DNA of 64,000 nucleotides from Bacillus sp. ISL-18 (GTDB taxonomy: Bacteria > Bacillota > Bacilli > Bacillales > Cytobacillaceae): the NCBI RefSeq assembly GCF_018613415.1, contig NZ_JAGGQG010000004.1, positions 33,118 to 97,117 on the forward strand. Reading direction: 5' to 3'. The notes beneath the pieces are model-generated. The model made no database searches. It was given only the letters and a program-made list of their open reading frames with translations, and was not told the origin of the DNA. Both the position numbers and the translations under genes were made by a program. Shown piece after piece: positions 1 to 8,041 of the stretch (positions are counted from its first letter, which is position 1; every line of letters begins with the position of its first letter).

Positions 1-435
1 CAGTGTTTTTAAAGAAATAGCGATTAAAGCTGGGATATCGATAGCCAAAGTAAAAATTCCGCCGATCCCTGTGCTGGCCCCTTGAATGGCAGCAAATTTC
101 TTCCTCTGCTTGGTAAGATCTCGGCTCAACTTATTCATAGTCGTTACAGGAATATCTTTGATATCTGCTAGATCGTTGATCGGCTTCCCGATCTCTTTTT
201 CTACCTTTTTAAAAATCGTCTCTTTTTTAATGAGATAGCTGCCGCCCGTTTGGATATAAGAACCGATTTCTTCAAGCAAGCTCCCCACTTTATTGTGAAT
301 GAATGATGGAGTTATTTTATCCAAAAGCTTAAACGGAAGCCGGCCCAGCCGCTCCCAAATCCACAAATCACTCTGGTCCTTTTCCCATTTTTCTATGACG
401 GAAAGTTGATTCACTAGTTCTTCTCTTGTTTCCAT
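1..435 (-). CDS. EcsC family protein, partial (N-terminal part)
   Basis: An open frame on the minus strand starts at the ATG at 433-435 and runs off the left edge, giving about 145 residues. The protein opens METREELVNQLSVIEKWEKD and continues with WIWERLGRLPFKLLDKITP and GSYIQTGGSYLI, which I recognise as the conserved N-terminal region of EcsC-family proteins. These are bacillal proteins of poorly defined role, named after the third gene of the B. subtilis ecs ABC-transporter operon. An AAAGGTGATG stretch upstream can serve as the ribosome binding site. The C-terminus is outside the window, so full length and neighbours are unknown. Confidence 0.75.
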   Translation of the reverse strand, partial: METREELVNQLSVIEKWEKDQSDLWIWERLGRLPFKLLDKITPSFIHNKVGSLLEEIGSYIQTGGSYLIKKETIFKKVEKEIGKPINDLADIKDIPVTTMNKLSRDLTKQRKKFAAIQGASTGIGGIFTLAIDIPALIAISLKTL

Positions 436-608
436 GACTGCTTCATCACCTTTATTTCTTATCAATGGTTGATTTATATACGAACACGGACCTATTTGGT
501 TTCAAATGGTAAATCAGGCGGACAGCGGAAACAAATTTTCGCACCTATGTTTTGCTTATTATTTACGATCGTTCGTCACCTGTATACCACTTTGATGAAA
601 ACATAAAA

Positions 609-1877
609 CTACAACGGATTTTTTAAAATGGTTACTTCCTTATTTAAAAATGCCCAATGCTGAGGTGCCGGCAAACCGATGTGCCAATACGTTGTTCCGG
701 CTAATCCGTAACTATCAAGCAGTTTATACTTTTCCATATAACTGCGGATGTCCTCAAACCAAACAATGTGCTCCTCGGTGCCGGACCAATAACGAAACCA
801 TGGTGATTTCGCTGTTTCGTCAAATTGAATCGATTCTCCAACTGAAATGGCTTTGTTTTGCGCATTGAGCACAGACAATCCTTGATTAGCATGAGTAGTA
901 ACCACTTTGTCATACCCATACAACGGCAGCGCCATGAATAACTTTGGCGGGCTGACTTGCGTAATGGCATACTTAATCACTTGTTCTACCCAACCGTATG
1001 GTGAAATGGGATCAGGCGGTCCACCAGGATAGCCATAATCCATCGTCATAACTGCCATCAAATCAACCGCTTTTCCAATTGCCTCATAATCATACGCCCC
1101 GACAATCCGATTGGCCGGTAAATCGGCTGCCTTCGCGTGAACATTAACTTGTAAAAGTAAATTCCCTAATTGCTGCTTTAAATCTGTTAAGAACATTGTA
1201 AAATCATTACGCCGTGCCGGCGGGATAAATTCTAGATCAAGGCTCACCCCTCCAAACCCTCTACTAATAGTGAGATTGACGATGCTCGTGACTAAATTCT
1301 GTCGATAGGTTGGATTCCCAAGGACCCCACCTGCCAGTTCAGCACTAAAGCCACTGGCGATATAATTCCGGATCATTAATAAGGGTGTCATATTTAATTG
1401 CTTGCACTTTGTCACAATGGCAGTATCGTCTATTTGAGCGAAAGCGTAACCCTCATTAGTAAACGCATAGTTCACGACCGCGACATAAGAGAGTTGGTTG
1501 GATAAGGAATCTAATAGGGAAAGGTTAGGCCCTGAAGGAACAAAAAACCCAATCGTCCGAACGGCTAATTTGGTCGGAGAAGGTATGGTAATCATCTGCC
1601 CGATGTGAAGTTGATTTATATTGATCCCCGGATTAGCTTTACGAATCAAGGAAAGATTGGAATTAAATCGTTGCGCTATTTCCCAAAGGGAATCACCTGC
1701 TTTTATTTGATAAGCTCTTGTTGGCAGAGAATCGTCGGGAAGATACAGGGCAAGACCTGGAACAATTTCAGTTGTAGAAGGTAACCCGTTCAAACGAACA
1801 ATGGTTGGAATGGAAACCTTATATTTTTCGGAAATGGACCACAGATTTTCAGCCGTACCAACGACATGTACAGTCAT
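609..1877 (-). CDS. LysM-GH18 spore cortex lytic enzyme, SleL/YaaH-like
   Basis: 422 residues. Two LysM peptidoglycan-binding modules come first (about residues 2-45 and 51-98: VVGTAENLWSISEKYKVS and YQIKAGDSLWEIAQRF). A glycoside hydrolase family 18 barrel follows, containing GGVSLDLEFIPP, the counterpart of the DxxDxE catalytic strand (here S-L-D-L-E-F), and MTMDYGYPGGPPDP. This is the architecture of SleL/YaaH N-acetylglucosaminidases that degrade cortex fragments during germination. There is no signal peptide, which is usual for these spore-coat-located enzymes. I chose the ATG at 1877 over the in-frame ATG at 1895 because GAGGTGAGG lies just before it. The gene stands alone, downstream of the aromatic operon's terminator. 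Confidence 0.85.
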   Translation of the reverse strand: MTVHVVGTAENLWSISEKYKVSIPTIVRLNGLPSTTEIVPGLALYLPDDSLPTRAYQIKAGDSLWEIAQRFNSNLSLIRKANPGININQLHIGQMITIPSPTKLAVRTIGFFVPSGPNLSLLDSLSNQLSYVAVVNYAFTNEGYAFAQIDDTAIVTKCKQLNMTPLLMIRNYIASGFSAELAGGVLGNPTYRQNLVTSIVNLTISRGFGGVSLDLEFIPPARRNDFTMFLTDLKQQLGNLLLQVNVHAKAADLPANRIVGAYDYEAIGKAVDLMAVMTMDYGYPGGPPDPISPYGWVEQVIKYAITQVSPPKLFMALPLYGYDKVVTTHANQGLSVLNAQNKAISVGESIQFDETAKSPWFRYWSGTEEHIVWFEDIRSYMEKYKLLDSYGLAGTTYWHIGLPAPQHWAFLNKEVTILKNPL

Positions 1878-1942
1878 CGTCCTCACCTCTTCCATACCAT
1901 CATATTAGCGGGAGGGGGGAGAATATACTTCGTGCAGGAACG

Positions 1943-1970
1943 AAAAAACGGACTTTTGTCACAAGTCCGC
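1943..1970 (-). terminator. Rho-independent terminator ending the aromatic operon
   Basis: Read on the minus strand, GCGGACTT - GTGACAA - AAGTCCG is followed by TTTTTTCG. It lies just after the stop of the VOC gene and before the SleL-like gene, so it closes the long minus-strand operon. Confidence 0.85.
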
Positions 1971-1982
1971 TTTTCTTGCCAA

Positions 1983-2945
1983 TCAAAATCTTTCAAGCAG
2001 TTCAATTATTACTTTATATGTAGAGGTGGTATCCATATAGGCGTATCTTCCTTTGCCATTCCAGAAATTTCCCCTTTGAATCATTGGATAGCCCATATCC
2101 TCCATTAACTTCACTTTTTCATCCATATCATTTACCAAAAATGAAATATGGTGGACCCCTTCTCCTCGTGTTTCCAGATGCTTTTTCCACGTACTTGGTG
2201 AATCCCCTGGCTCGATTAATTCAAGTTGAAGTAAAGGGGTATTAATAAACATATATTTTGATCTACCCTCAGTTGGTTTTCCTTCAAAAACAACTTGAGT
2301 AAGCTCACTTGGACCGGACTGAATAACAAGAGGTTTGTCTACACCTAATAACTTACAATACTCTTCTGCAGCAGCATCAAGATCTTTTACGACAATAGCA
2401 AGCTGCTCTATTTTATTCGTCCCTAATAACGGGGTGAAGACATCCGTTTTAGGAGCGGTATCTCTCGGTTCAGCACTTTCTAAGAGCTCCATTAGTGTCT
2501 TATGACTCTTTAAGGTATCGACATATACATATCTTCCGTCACTGGAAGTAAATTCTCCGCTTTGGAGCAATGCATAACCATTTTCCTCAAAAACAGGAAG
2601 TTTATCTTTAATGGAATCCACGTCAAAGGCGAAATGATGAATCCCTTCACCTACTGTGTCCAAAAATTCACGCATAGTCCCAGGTTCTTGATCTGGTTCA
2701 ATCAGTTCAATTTGCACTGTGGGTGTATTCATGAATACGAGCTTACTGCGGGAATCACTTGGCTGGCCGCGAAAAGTGACTTTTGAAACTTCACGATCAC
2801 CTGTTAAGAACCAAGTTGGTTTCGGTATACCCAGAAGTTGAGCAAATGCTTCTGATGCCTGCTCAATATCCCGAACAACAAATGCAATTTGATTAATGAC
2901 GTTATTTCCAGATAACGGCTTTTTTCCGGTCAAGGATTCAGTCAT
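1983..2945 (-). CDS. Two-domain VOC (glyoxalase/epimerase-fold) protein
   Basis: 320 residues made of two tandem VOC modules (about 17-155 and 175-320). Each holds the metal-site positions of the methylmalonyl-CoA epimerase-like branch: Q near strand 1 (NQIAFVV, EQLAIVV), Q in VQIELIEP/LQLELIEP, H in IHHFAFDV/VHHISFLV, and E in MELLE/IELLE. This set (Q/Q/H/E) differs from the H/H/E set of extradiol dioxygenases, so an epimerase, isomerase or lyase role on a pathway intermediate is more likely than ring cleavage. It is the last gene of the aromatic operon, 33 bp after the dihydrodiol dehydrogenase. The exact reaction is unknown. Confidence 0.7.
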   Translation of the reverse strand: MTESLTGKKPLSGNNVINQIAFVVRDIEQASEAFAQLLGIPKPTWFLTGDREVSKVTFRGQPSDSRSKLVFMNTPTVQIELIEPDQEPGTMREFLDTVGEGIHHFAFDVDSIKDKLPVFEENGYALLQSGEFTSSDGRYVYVDTLKSHKTLMELLESAEPRDTAPKTDVFTPLLGTNKIEQLAIVVKDLDAAAEEYCKLLGVDKPLVIQSGPSELTQVVFEGKPTEGRSKYMFINTPLLQLELIEPGDSPSTWKKHLETRGEGVHHISFLVNDMDEKVKLMEDMGYPMIQRGNFWNGKGRYAYMDTTSTYKVIIELLERF

Positions 2946-2978
2946 TTAACATTCACCTCAGTTAGTTATTTTCACTAA

Positions 2979-3764
2979 TCAACCAAGCCCGCGAACAGCC
3001 AATCCTCCGTCGCTGGAAATCACTTCACCCGTGATCGCACGTGCCTGTTCTGAAGCAAGCAGGATATATGCCCCCACATGGTCTTCCGATTTCATCGCAA
3101 TTTGCAGTGGGTTCCGTTTTTTAATACTCTTCTCTTTCGTTTCATTATCAACGATCTTTACGAAGGGCTCGAGCGGCGGAATAACATGTAATGCCGTTAA
3201 AGTACCTCCTGGGGCCACCGCATTCACTCGAACTTCAGGGGCTAATTCAAACGCAAGCTGACGCATTAAACCAATTTGAGCATGTTTGCTCGCGGTGTAC
3301 CAGACTCCGCCTCCATCTGGATAGAATCCTGCCCCAGAAACAGTAAAAATCATATTCCCGGATGTTTTCTTAAGCTCCGCAACGGAGGCCCTTGCCCCAT
3401 TAAAATAGCCCTTCACATTGATATCCATCAGCAGATCATAAGCAGCTGACATCGCTTCCGATGTAACATGTTCAAACTTGGCAAATCCATCAAAAACACC
3501 TGCATTGGCAACAAAGACATCTAACTTCCCAAAGGATTCAACTGCAGTTTCAACTGCACGAACATGGTCTTCATATACCGTTACGTCACCATCGATACAT
3601 TGAACCTTTTCACCAAATTGCTGTTTTAATTCATGTAACCCTTCTGCTGACCTATCAAGGACCGTTACAGCCGCACCTTCTTTGATAAATGCTTCTGTGA
3701 CAGCCCTTCCAATACCGGAGGCACCTCCGGTCAAATAAATAGATTTGCCGCTAAGCTGAGCCAT
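2979..3764 (-). CDS. cis-dihydrodiol dehydrogenase (SDR, BphB/HcaB type)
   Basis: 261 residues. TGGASGIGRAV is the NAD-binding glycine motif, VANAGV the NAG motif, and S (TVSGAGFYP) with YTASK supplies the catalytic Ser-Tyr-Lys. The TGGASGIGRA start, the VANAGVFDGF segment and VNAVAPGGT are typical of cis-2,3-dihydrodiol dehydrogenases that rearomatise the product of a Rieske dioxygenase to a catechol. I start it at the ATG at 3764, preceded by AAAGGGG; the longer frame back to 3866 overlaps the beta-subunit gene and has no family similarity. It lies 26 bp downstream of the dioxygenase beta subunit. The natural substrate cannot be read from sequence. Confidence 0.8.
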   Translation of the reverse strand: MAQLSGKSIYLTGGASGIGRAVTEAFIKEGAAVTVLDRSAEGLHELKQQFGEKVQCIDGDVTVYEDHVRAVETAVESFGKLDVFVANAGVFDGFAKFEHVTSEAMSAAYDLLMDINVKGYFNGARASVAELKKTSGNMIFTVSGAGFYPDGGGVWYTASKHAQIGLMRQLAFELAPEVRVNAVAPGGTLTALHVIPPLEPFVKIVDNETKEKSIKKRNPLQIAMKSEDHVGAYILLASEQARAITGEVISSDGGLAVRGLG

Positions 3765-3790
3765 CAAGTAAGCCCCTTTCTCTTCAGCCA

Positions 3791-4300
3791 TTAAACAAAA
3801 ATAGCGAGATTTCTTGTATTTAATGTGGTTTGGTCTACAATGAACACGCGCTTCGACAGCTTCCATTCCCCATCCACATATGTAAATTCATCGTGCCGTT
3901 CCCCAGAAATTAAATCGTGATGAATATCTGTACTTCGACTGCGATAAATGGTCAAATAACTGTTTACCACCGCTTTTTTATTCGGAACATATTCAAGAAG
4001 GCGGACATTATTAACGGATCTTCGTGTCCGAGAAGGAGGAATTTCTGCCCAGGCATAATCCGTTTTTAAACGGTCTACGCGAATCTTCAACAATTCAATA
4101 TCATCATGAAATGCAAACATATCTAAGGAATAATCCGGACGTTCAATCCCTTCCTTATTTACTCTTACCGGCATTTGATAGGTAATGTCAGGGTGCAGCA
4201 AGCTAAACCAGCCATCAAAGTCAATATCATCTAGCAGCTTTGCTTCTACATACAACCATTGTTCAAATTCATAGGTTGCCAGCATTTTCTCTAAACTCAT
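3791..4300 (-). CDS. Aromatic-ring-hydroxylating dioxygenase, beta subunit
   Basis: 169 residues, the usual length of the small subunit of alpha3beta3 Rieske dioxygenases (SnoaL/NTF2-like fold). YEFEQWLYVEAKLLDDIDFDGWFSLL is the conserved N-terminal helix region, and RTRRSVNNVRLLEY with VNSYLTIYRSR are conserved strands of the family. The subunit has a structural role and no metal. It is encoded 49 bp after the alpha subunit and 26 bp before the dihydrodiol dehydrogenase, so the three proteins form one functional block. Confidence 0.88.
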   Translation of the reverse strand: MSLEKMLATYEFEQWLYVEAKLLDDIDFDGWFSLLHPDITYQMPVRVNKEGIERPDYSLDMFAFHDDIELLKIRVDRLKTDYAWAEIPPSRTRRSVNNVRLLEYVPNKKAVVNSYLTIYRSRSTDIHHDLISGERHDEFTYVDGEWKLSKRVFIVDQTTLNTRNLAIFV

Positions 4301-4349
4301 CCGTAATCCTCCAATCTTTTTAATAGAATCTCTCCAGCTTCAGAAAAAA

Positions 4350-5654
4350 TCAAGAAGTCATGAGATCGAGCCAGTATCGATAAAAGTTCCGTTGATTGGC
4401 CTCTGTGAATTTATCATCAAAAACGACACCTGGTCCAATAAAATCCGCTACAGGTTTCCGGTGTAAGCCCATCGTATAATTATAGGTAAGCCCTTTCACT
4501 AGTGGCATCGGACCAGCGGCCGCAGCAGTAATATCCGTAAATACCTCGGTGTCATCCTGTTCAAAGATTCCTGAAGGACTGAACGTTAAAATAAACGACT
4601 CTCGAGAACGTCGTTTCCAATCATCAGAAGCATTTTTCTCTACTAAAAACCAAGTAATGACCTCCATTTTATCCACATCAACCGGTCTCCAAAGGCGGAC
4701 AGAGGTATTAGAGATCAACTGGCCTTTTACTTTCGTATGGGAAATTAAGAAAGATAGATTAGGAAAGATATTGCCAATCATATTTTTTAAATTAAATAGT
4801 ACGTCATACTGTTCTTCTGTTAAATTAGACTTGTACTCTTCTTTAAGTTCTTCCGGAAAAGCAAAATCAGGATTCGGTGTGCCAAGATTTAGCCCATGCC
4901 CATTTTTTGTATAGATTTGATAGCCTTTTTTCGAATAAGTTGCACTTGGGACCATTCCCAATTTAACAATTGAACCATGAGTAACCATGGTATGATAGGA
5001 GTCACCTACAAAATTATCCGCACCAATTTTCCAGTTTGATTGGATAATAAATCTTTGCGGCGGTCCGATGACTTCCATTTGCGCCCGGCCTGCTAAAATA
5101 TCAAGATACCATTTAAAGTCACCTAAAAAATCTACTAAAGGCTCGGCTTCGTCATTCCACGTGCCAAACATAAGACCTTTGTAAGATTCGATTCTGATTT
5201 TATGGAGCCCTAATCCAGATTTATCGAATCCCTCCCCATAAAGATCCTTTTGAAGCGGTACTCCAATACAATCCCCGGTATTTTTAAAATTAAAGCCATG
5301 ATACGGACATGTAAATGATGATTTATTTCCTGCATCTGCCCGGCACAGTTTCATGCCGCGATGGGTACACATATTATAAAGACCGCGGATTTCACCATCT
5401 GCACCTCTGGTAATAATGACGGAATAGCCTGCTATGGCTCTTGTAATAAAATCATTTTTGTTGGGGATCTCTGATTCATGACCAATAAACAGCCAGGTTT
5501 TTAAAAATACTTTTTTGTGTTCGATGTCATAAACCTTTGGATCACCTAAAAGAAAGGCAGGAATTGCGCCACTTTCAGGCTGCACCGATTCTTTTAAATA
5601 GTCAATCATGTCTGTTTGCGACATTTCTTCAAGCTTGATGTTCGTTTTCATCAT
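4350..5654 (-). CDS. Aromatic-ring-hydroxylating dioxygenase, alpha subunit (Rieske)
   Basis: 434 residues. The Rieske [2Fe-2S] ligands are in CTHRGMKLCRAD and CPYHGFNF (CxH...CxxH). The mononuclear iron site is D-N-F-x-G-D-S-Y-H-T-M-V-T-H, giving the two histidines, with a later acidic ligand expected. The enzyme inserts both atoms of O2 into an aromatic ring to give a cis-dihydrodiol. A 128-bp gap separates it from the preceding aspartate-dehydrogenase-like gene, so it may have its own promoter as well as readthrough. No ferredoxin or ferredoxin reductase gene lies in this cluster; electrons must come from elsewhere. Substrate specificity (benzoate-, phenylpropionate- or biphenyl-like) cannot be decided here. 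Confidence 0.9.
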   Translation of the reverse strand: MMKTNIKLEEMSQTDMIDYLKESVQPESGAIPAFLLGDPKVYDIEHKKVFLKTWLFIGHESEIPNKNDFITRAIAGYSVIITRGADGEIRGLYNMCTHRGMKLCRADAGNKSSFTCPYHGFNFKNTGDCIGVPLQKDLYGEGFDKSGLGLHKIRIESYKGLMFGTWNDEAEPLVDFLGDFKWYLDILAGRAQMEVIGPPQRFIIQSNWKIGADNFVGDSYHTMVTHGSIVKLGMVPSATYSKKGYQIYTKNGHGLNLGTPNPDFAFPEELKEEYKSNLTEEQYDVLFNLKNMIGNIFPNLSFLISHTKVKGQLISNTSVRLWRPVDVDKMEVITWFLVEKNASDDWKRRSRESFILTFSPSGIFEQDDTEVFTDITAAAAGPMPLVKGLTYNYTMGLHRKPVADFIGPGVVFDDKFTEANQRNFYRYWLDLMTS

Positions 5655-5782
5655 ATGCCTATTCCCCCTTACTATTAAATGTTGTTTCCTATTTACAGGA
5701 GAATATTGTCTAAAAAGATTGGGTTTCCCCTGTTTTCTTTTCTAGAATACTATAATGGCTATCCATATCTTCATTCTACCAT

Positions 5783-6568
5783 CTAACCTACCTTAACTAC
5801 TGCATCTTTATTTTTCAATACAGACAATACACTTAAGGCTGCTAAGTAGCTTGTTTTAGGATTATTAGGCATCGGATCATTTTCTACTTGAAGAGATAAT
5901 GCTCCGAAAGACCCTGCAGCCTCTATCAAGTGACTATTTTTTCTCACAGCTGGATCGGAAATTATTTTTACTCCTGTTTTATCGGGTCCCAGTCCTGCCA
6001 AGGACAAAATAATCGATACATTTATATTTTTAGGGAATAATTCTATAGCTTCTTTTGCAGTGCCTTCGAACATCACTTGCTCTCTATCGGCAGGAGCACC
6101 AGGCAATGCCATAGGCGGTTTCCTCGTAATAATCGAAACAGATTCTAGTTCACCAATGGATTTAGCTGCTTTTAAAATATCCAATCCGCCAATTGCACCG
6201 GCCGGCAAATAAATTTTCGAGCGGGCTTCTTGGCATATTCTTTCTAGCTGTTGATAAAAATGGCCATCAGCTAGAGCACCCACACTGCTTACGACTAAAT
6301 CTTTTCCACTTTTTAAAATAGCAGCAGCGTAGTCTTTTACTACTTGAATATTCGCCGCTTCTATGACTAAATCAATCGCAGCAGATTCGATTAGTGATTG
6401 AATATCGAAATAGTTTTCTGTATCAAATTCCCTGGCAAGCTGTTCGGCACTTTGCTGGTTGCGGGTATAAAGGCCAACAATCTTTCCGTCTGGAAGAAGA
6501 CCATCCCTATTGATGCTTTGAAGAAGGAACTTTCCAATATTTCCTCCGCCAATCAACCCTATTCTCAT
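5783..6568 (-). CDS. Aspartate dehydrogenase-like NAD(P)-dependent enzyme (NadX family)
   Basis: 261 residues. The Rossmann motif GLIGGGNIGKFLL opens the protein. SVGAL and LPAGAIGGLDILKAA follow, as do NVSIILSLAGLGPDKTGVKIISDP and the SYLAALSVL tail, all hallmarks of L-aspartate dehydrogenases. In NAD synthesis NadX makes iminoaspartate, but here the gene sits between an aldehyde dehydrogenase (15 bp upstream) and the Rieske oxygenase and no nadA/nadC is nearby. A catabolic or detoxifying role on an amino or imino acid intermediate is therefore plausible. I recall a similar setting (ALDH, AspDH, ThDP decarboxylase, SDR, IclR, hydrolase) around a Pseudomonas aeruginosa AspDH; this is from memory and unchecked. 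Confidence 0.75.
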   Translation of the reverse strand: MRIGLIGGGNIGKFLLQSINRDGLLPDGKIVGLYTRNQQSAEQLAREFDTENYFDIQSLIESAAIDLVIEAANIQVVKDYAAAILKSGKDLVVSSVGALADGHFYQQLERICQEARSKIYLPAGAIGGLDILKAAKSIGELESVSIITRKPPMALPGAPADREQVMFEGTAKEAIELFPKNINVSIILSLAGLGPDKTGVKIISDPAVRKNSHLIEAAGSFGALSLQVENDPMPNNPKTSYLAALSVLSVLKNKDAVVKVG

Positions 6569-6583
6569 CAGGCATCCCCCTTT

Positions 6584-8029
6584 TTAGTTGGCCAGACCAT
6601 ATGAATCTGCGAAATATTCTAGACCGCAATGTCTCGTTTCACGGGACAGGCCGCTTTCTTTTAATCCAGGGAAATCGAGGTGAAGATCTTGGAAAACCGT
6701 GTGGTTATTATGAAAAACGGCCCCGGCTTCCAAGCGGTCGGCTAATTTGATCGCAAGTGTTTCATCCTCTGTCCAAACAGACGCCCGTAAACCAAATTCA
6801 CTATCATTTGCAAGCCTTAGTACTTCATCCATATCTGAAAACGGCAATACCGGGATCACCGGACCAAATTGTTCTGCACGTACGATTTCACTTGTTTGGT
6901 CTACTCCAGTAATGATGGTCGGCATGATAAAATAGCCTTGATCCCATGATTCAGGATCGAGTTGAATTCCTCCAGTCCATACAGTTGCCCCTGACTCTGC
7001 TGCCCGTTTGATCAGACCATTAACATATTCATATTGGGATTTATTATTTAACGGACCCATTTCAACATCAGGCTGAATCCCGTTTCCAACTCGAATTCGA
7101 CTGAATTCCTTCTTTAATTTTTCAATGACTTCCTCATACCTAGATTCATGAACATAGATTCTTTTAATCGCTGAGCATACTTGCCCTGCCGCACGAAGGA
7201 TTCCGAAACGCAGGCGTTTGATCGCCTCTTCATCCAATTTGGCATCAGCCAGAACAATCGCCGCATCATTTCCGCCCAGTTCCATGTACAGTTTCTTTAC
7301 CGTACCGGCCGCTGAACGCATGATTTCTTTACCAGTTTCCGTACTGCCAACGAACGCAATCGTACGAACCCTTGGGTCAGAGCAAAGAGCATCGCCAATC
7401 ACACTACCGGAACCTGATACCACATTAATGACTCCATCCGGAAAATAGGAAGCTGCCACCTTTAAGAACGTCATAATCGTTAATGGACAGCTGGTTGCTG
7501 GCTTTACGACTACTGTGTTTCCAGCCAACACGGCTGGTATAACCCGCTTAAATGTAAGAATCAGTGGAGAATTCCAAGGAGAGATAATGGCTGCCACACC
7601 GCGCGGCCGCTTTCTGATTTGCACTTTTTGGCTGCCTGGTAAACTTTCAGGCTGCCACCATTCTAATAATTCTTCCGCCCCTTGTTTCATAATATCTACA
7701 CACCTGAGCAAATCCTTCTTCGCTTCAACTAGTACCTTACCATTCTCGCGGACTAGTAAAGTGACATTCTCTTCAACGATTGCTTTAATTTCCTCGGCTG
7801 CAAGCCTCATCCGGGTTGCCCGGTCACAAATATCACTTTGCGACCACCCTTCATATGCCTTAGCAGCAGTGAACACGGCTTGGTCTACATCATTTTTTGA
7901 ACATAAAGCCACCTCACCAACAACTTCACCCGTATTAGCCGGGTTCGTTACAGCTGCTGTTTGTTCTGCTTGAATCCACTTTCCGCCGATTAGATATTTG
8001 CCTGAAACAAATGGATACGTTGAAATCAC
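6584..8029 (-). CDS. NAD(P)-dependent aldehyde dehydrogenase
   Basis: 481 residues, full length for the ALDH superfamily. ISPWNSPL and VVKPATSCP belong to the cofactor site, VGSTETGKEI is the glycine motif, ELGGNDAAIVLADA carries the general-base Glu, and GQVCSAIKRIYVHE carries the catalytic Cys. EQFGPVIPVLPF is also conserved. It oxidises an aldehyde to an acid, here presumably one released by the hydrolase or the ThDP enzyme of the pathway. The start is GTG after AAGGAGGAAAGATA. It lies 12 bp after the ThDP enzyme gene and 15 bp before the AspDH-like gene, so the three are likely translated together. Confidence 0.88.
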   Translation of the reverse strand: MISTYPFVSGKYLIGGKWIQAEQTAAVTNPANTGEVVGEVALCSKNDVDQAVFTAAKAYEGWSQSDICDRATRMRLAAEEIKAIVEENVTLLVRENGKVLVEAKKDLLRCVDIMKQGAEELLEWWQPESLPGSQKVQIRKRPRGVAAIISPWNSPLILTFKRVIPAVLAGNTVVVKPATSCPLTIMTFLKVAASYFPDGVINVVSGSGSVIGDALCSDPRVRTIAFVGSTETGKEIMRSAAGTVKKLYMELGGNDAAIVLADAKLDEEAIKRLRFGILRAAGQVCSAIKRIYVHESRYEEVIEKLKKEFSRIRVGNGIQPDVEMGPLNNKSQYEYVNGLIKRAAESGATVWTGGIQLDPESWDQGYFIMPTIITGVDQTSEIVRAEQFGPVIPVLPFSDMDEVLRLANDSEFGLRASVWTEDETLAIKLADRLEAGAVFHNNHTVFQDLHLDFPGLKESGLSRETRHCGLEYFADSYGLAN

Positions 8030-8041
8030 TATCTTTCCTCC

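Noticed and set aside
2979..3866. Longer dihydrodiol dehydrogenase from 3866
   Set aside because: The extra 34 codons overlap the beta-subunit gene and do not look like SDR sequence; the ATG at 3764 has its own ribosome binding site.
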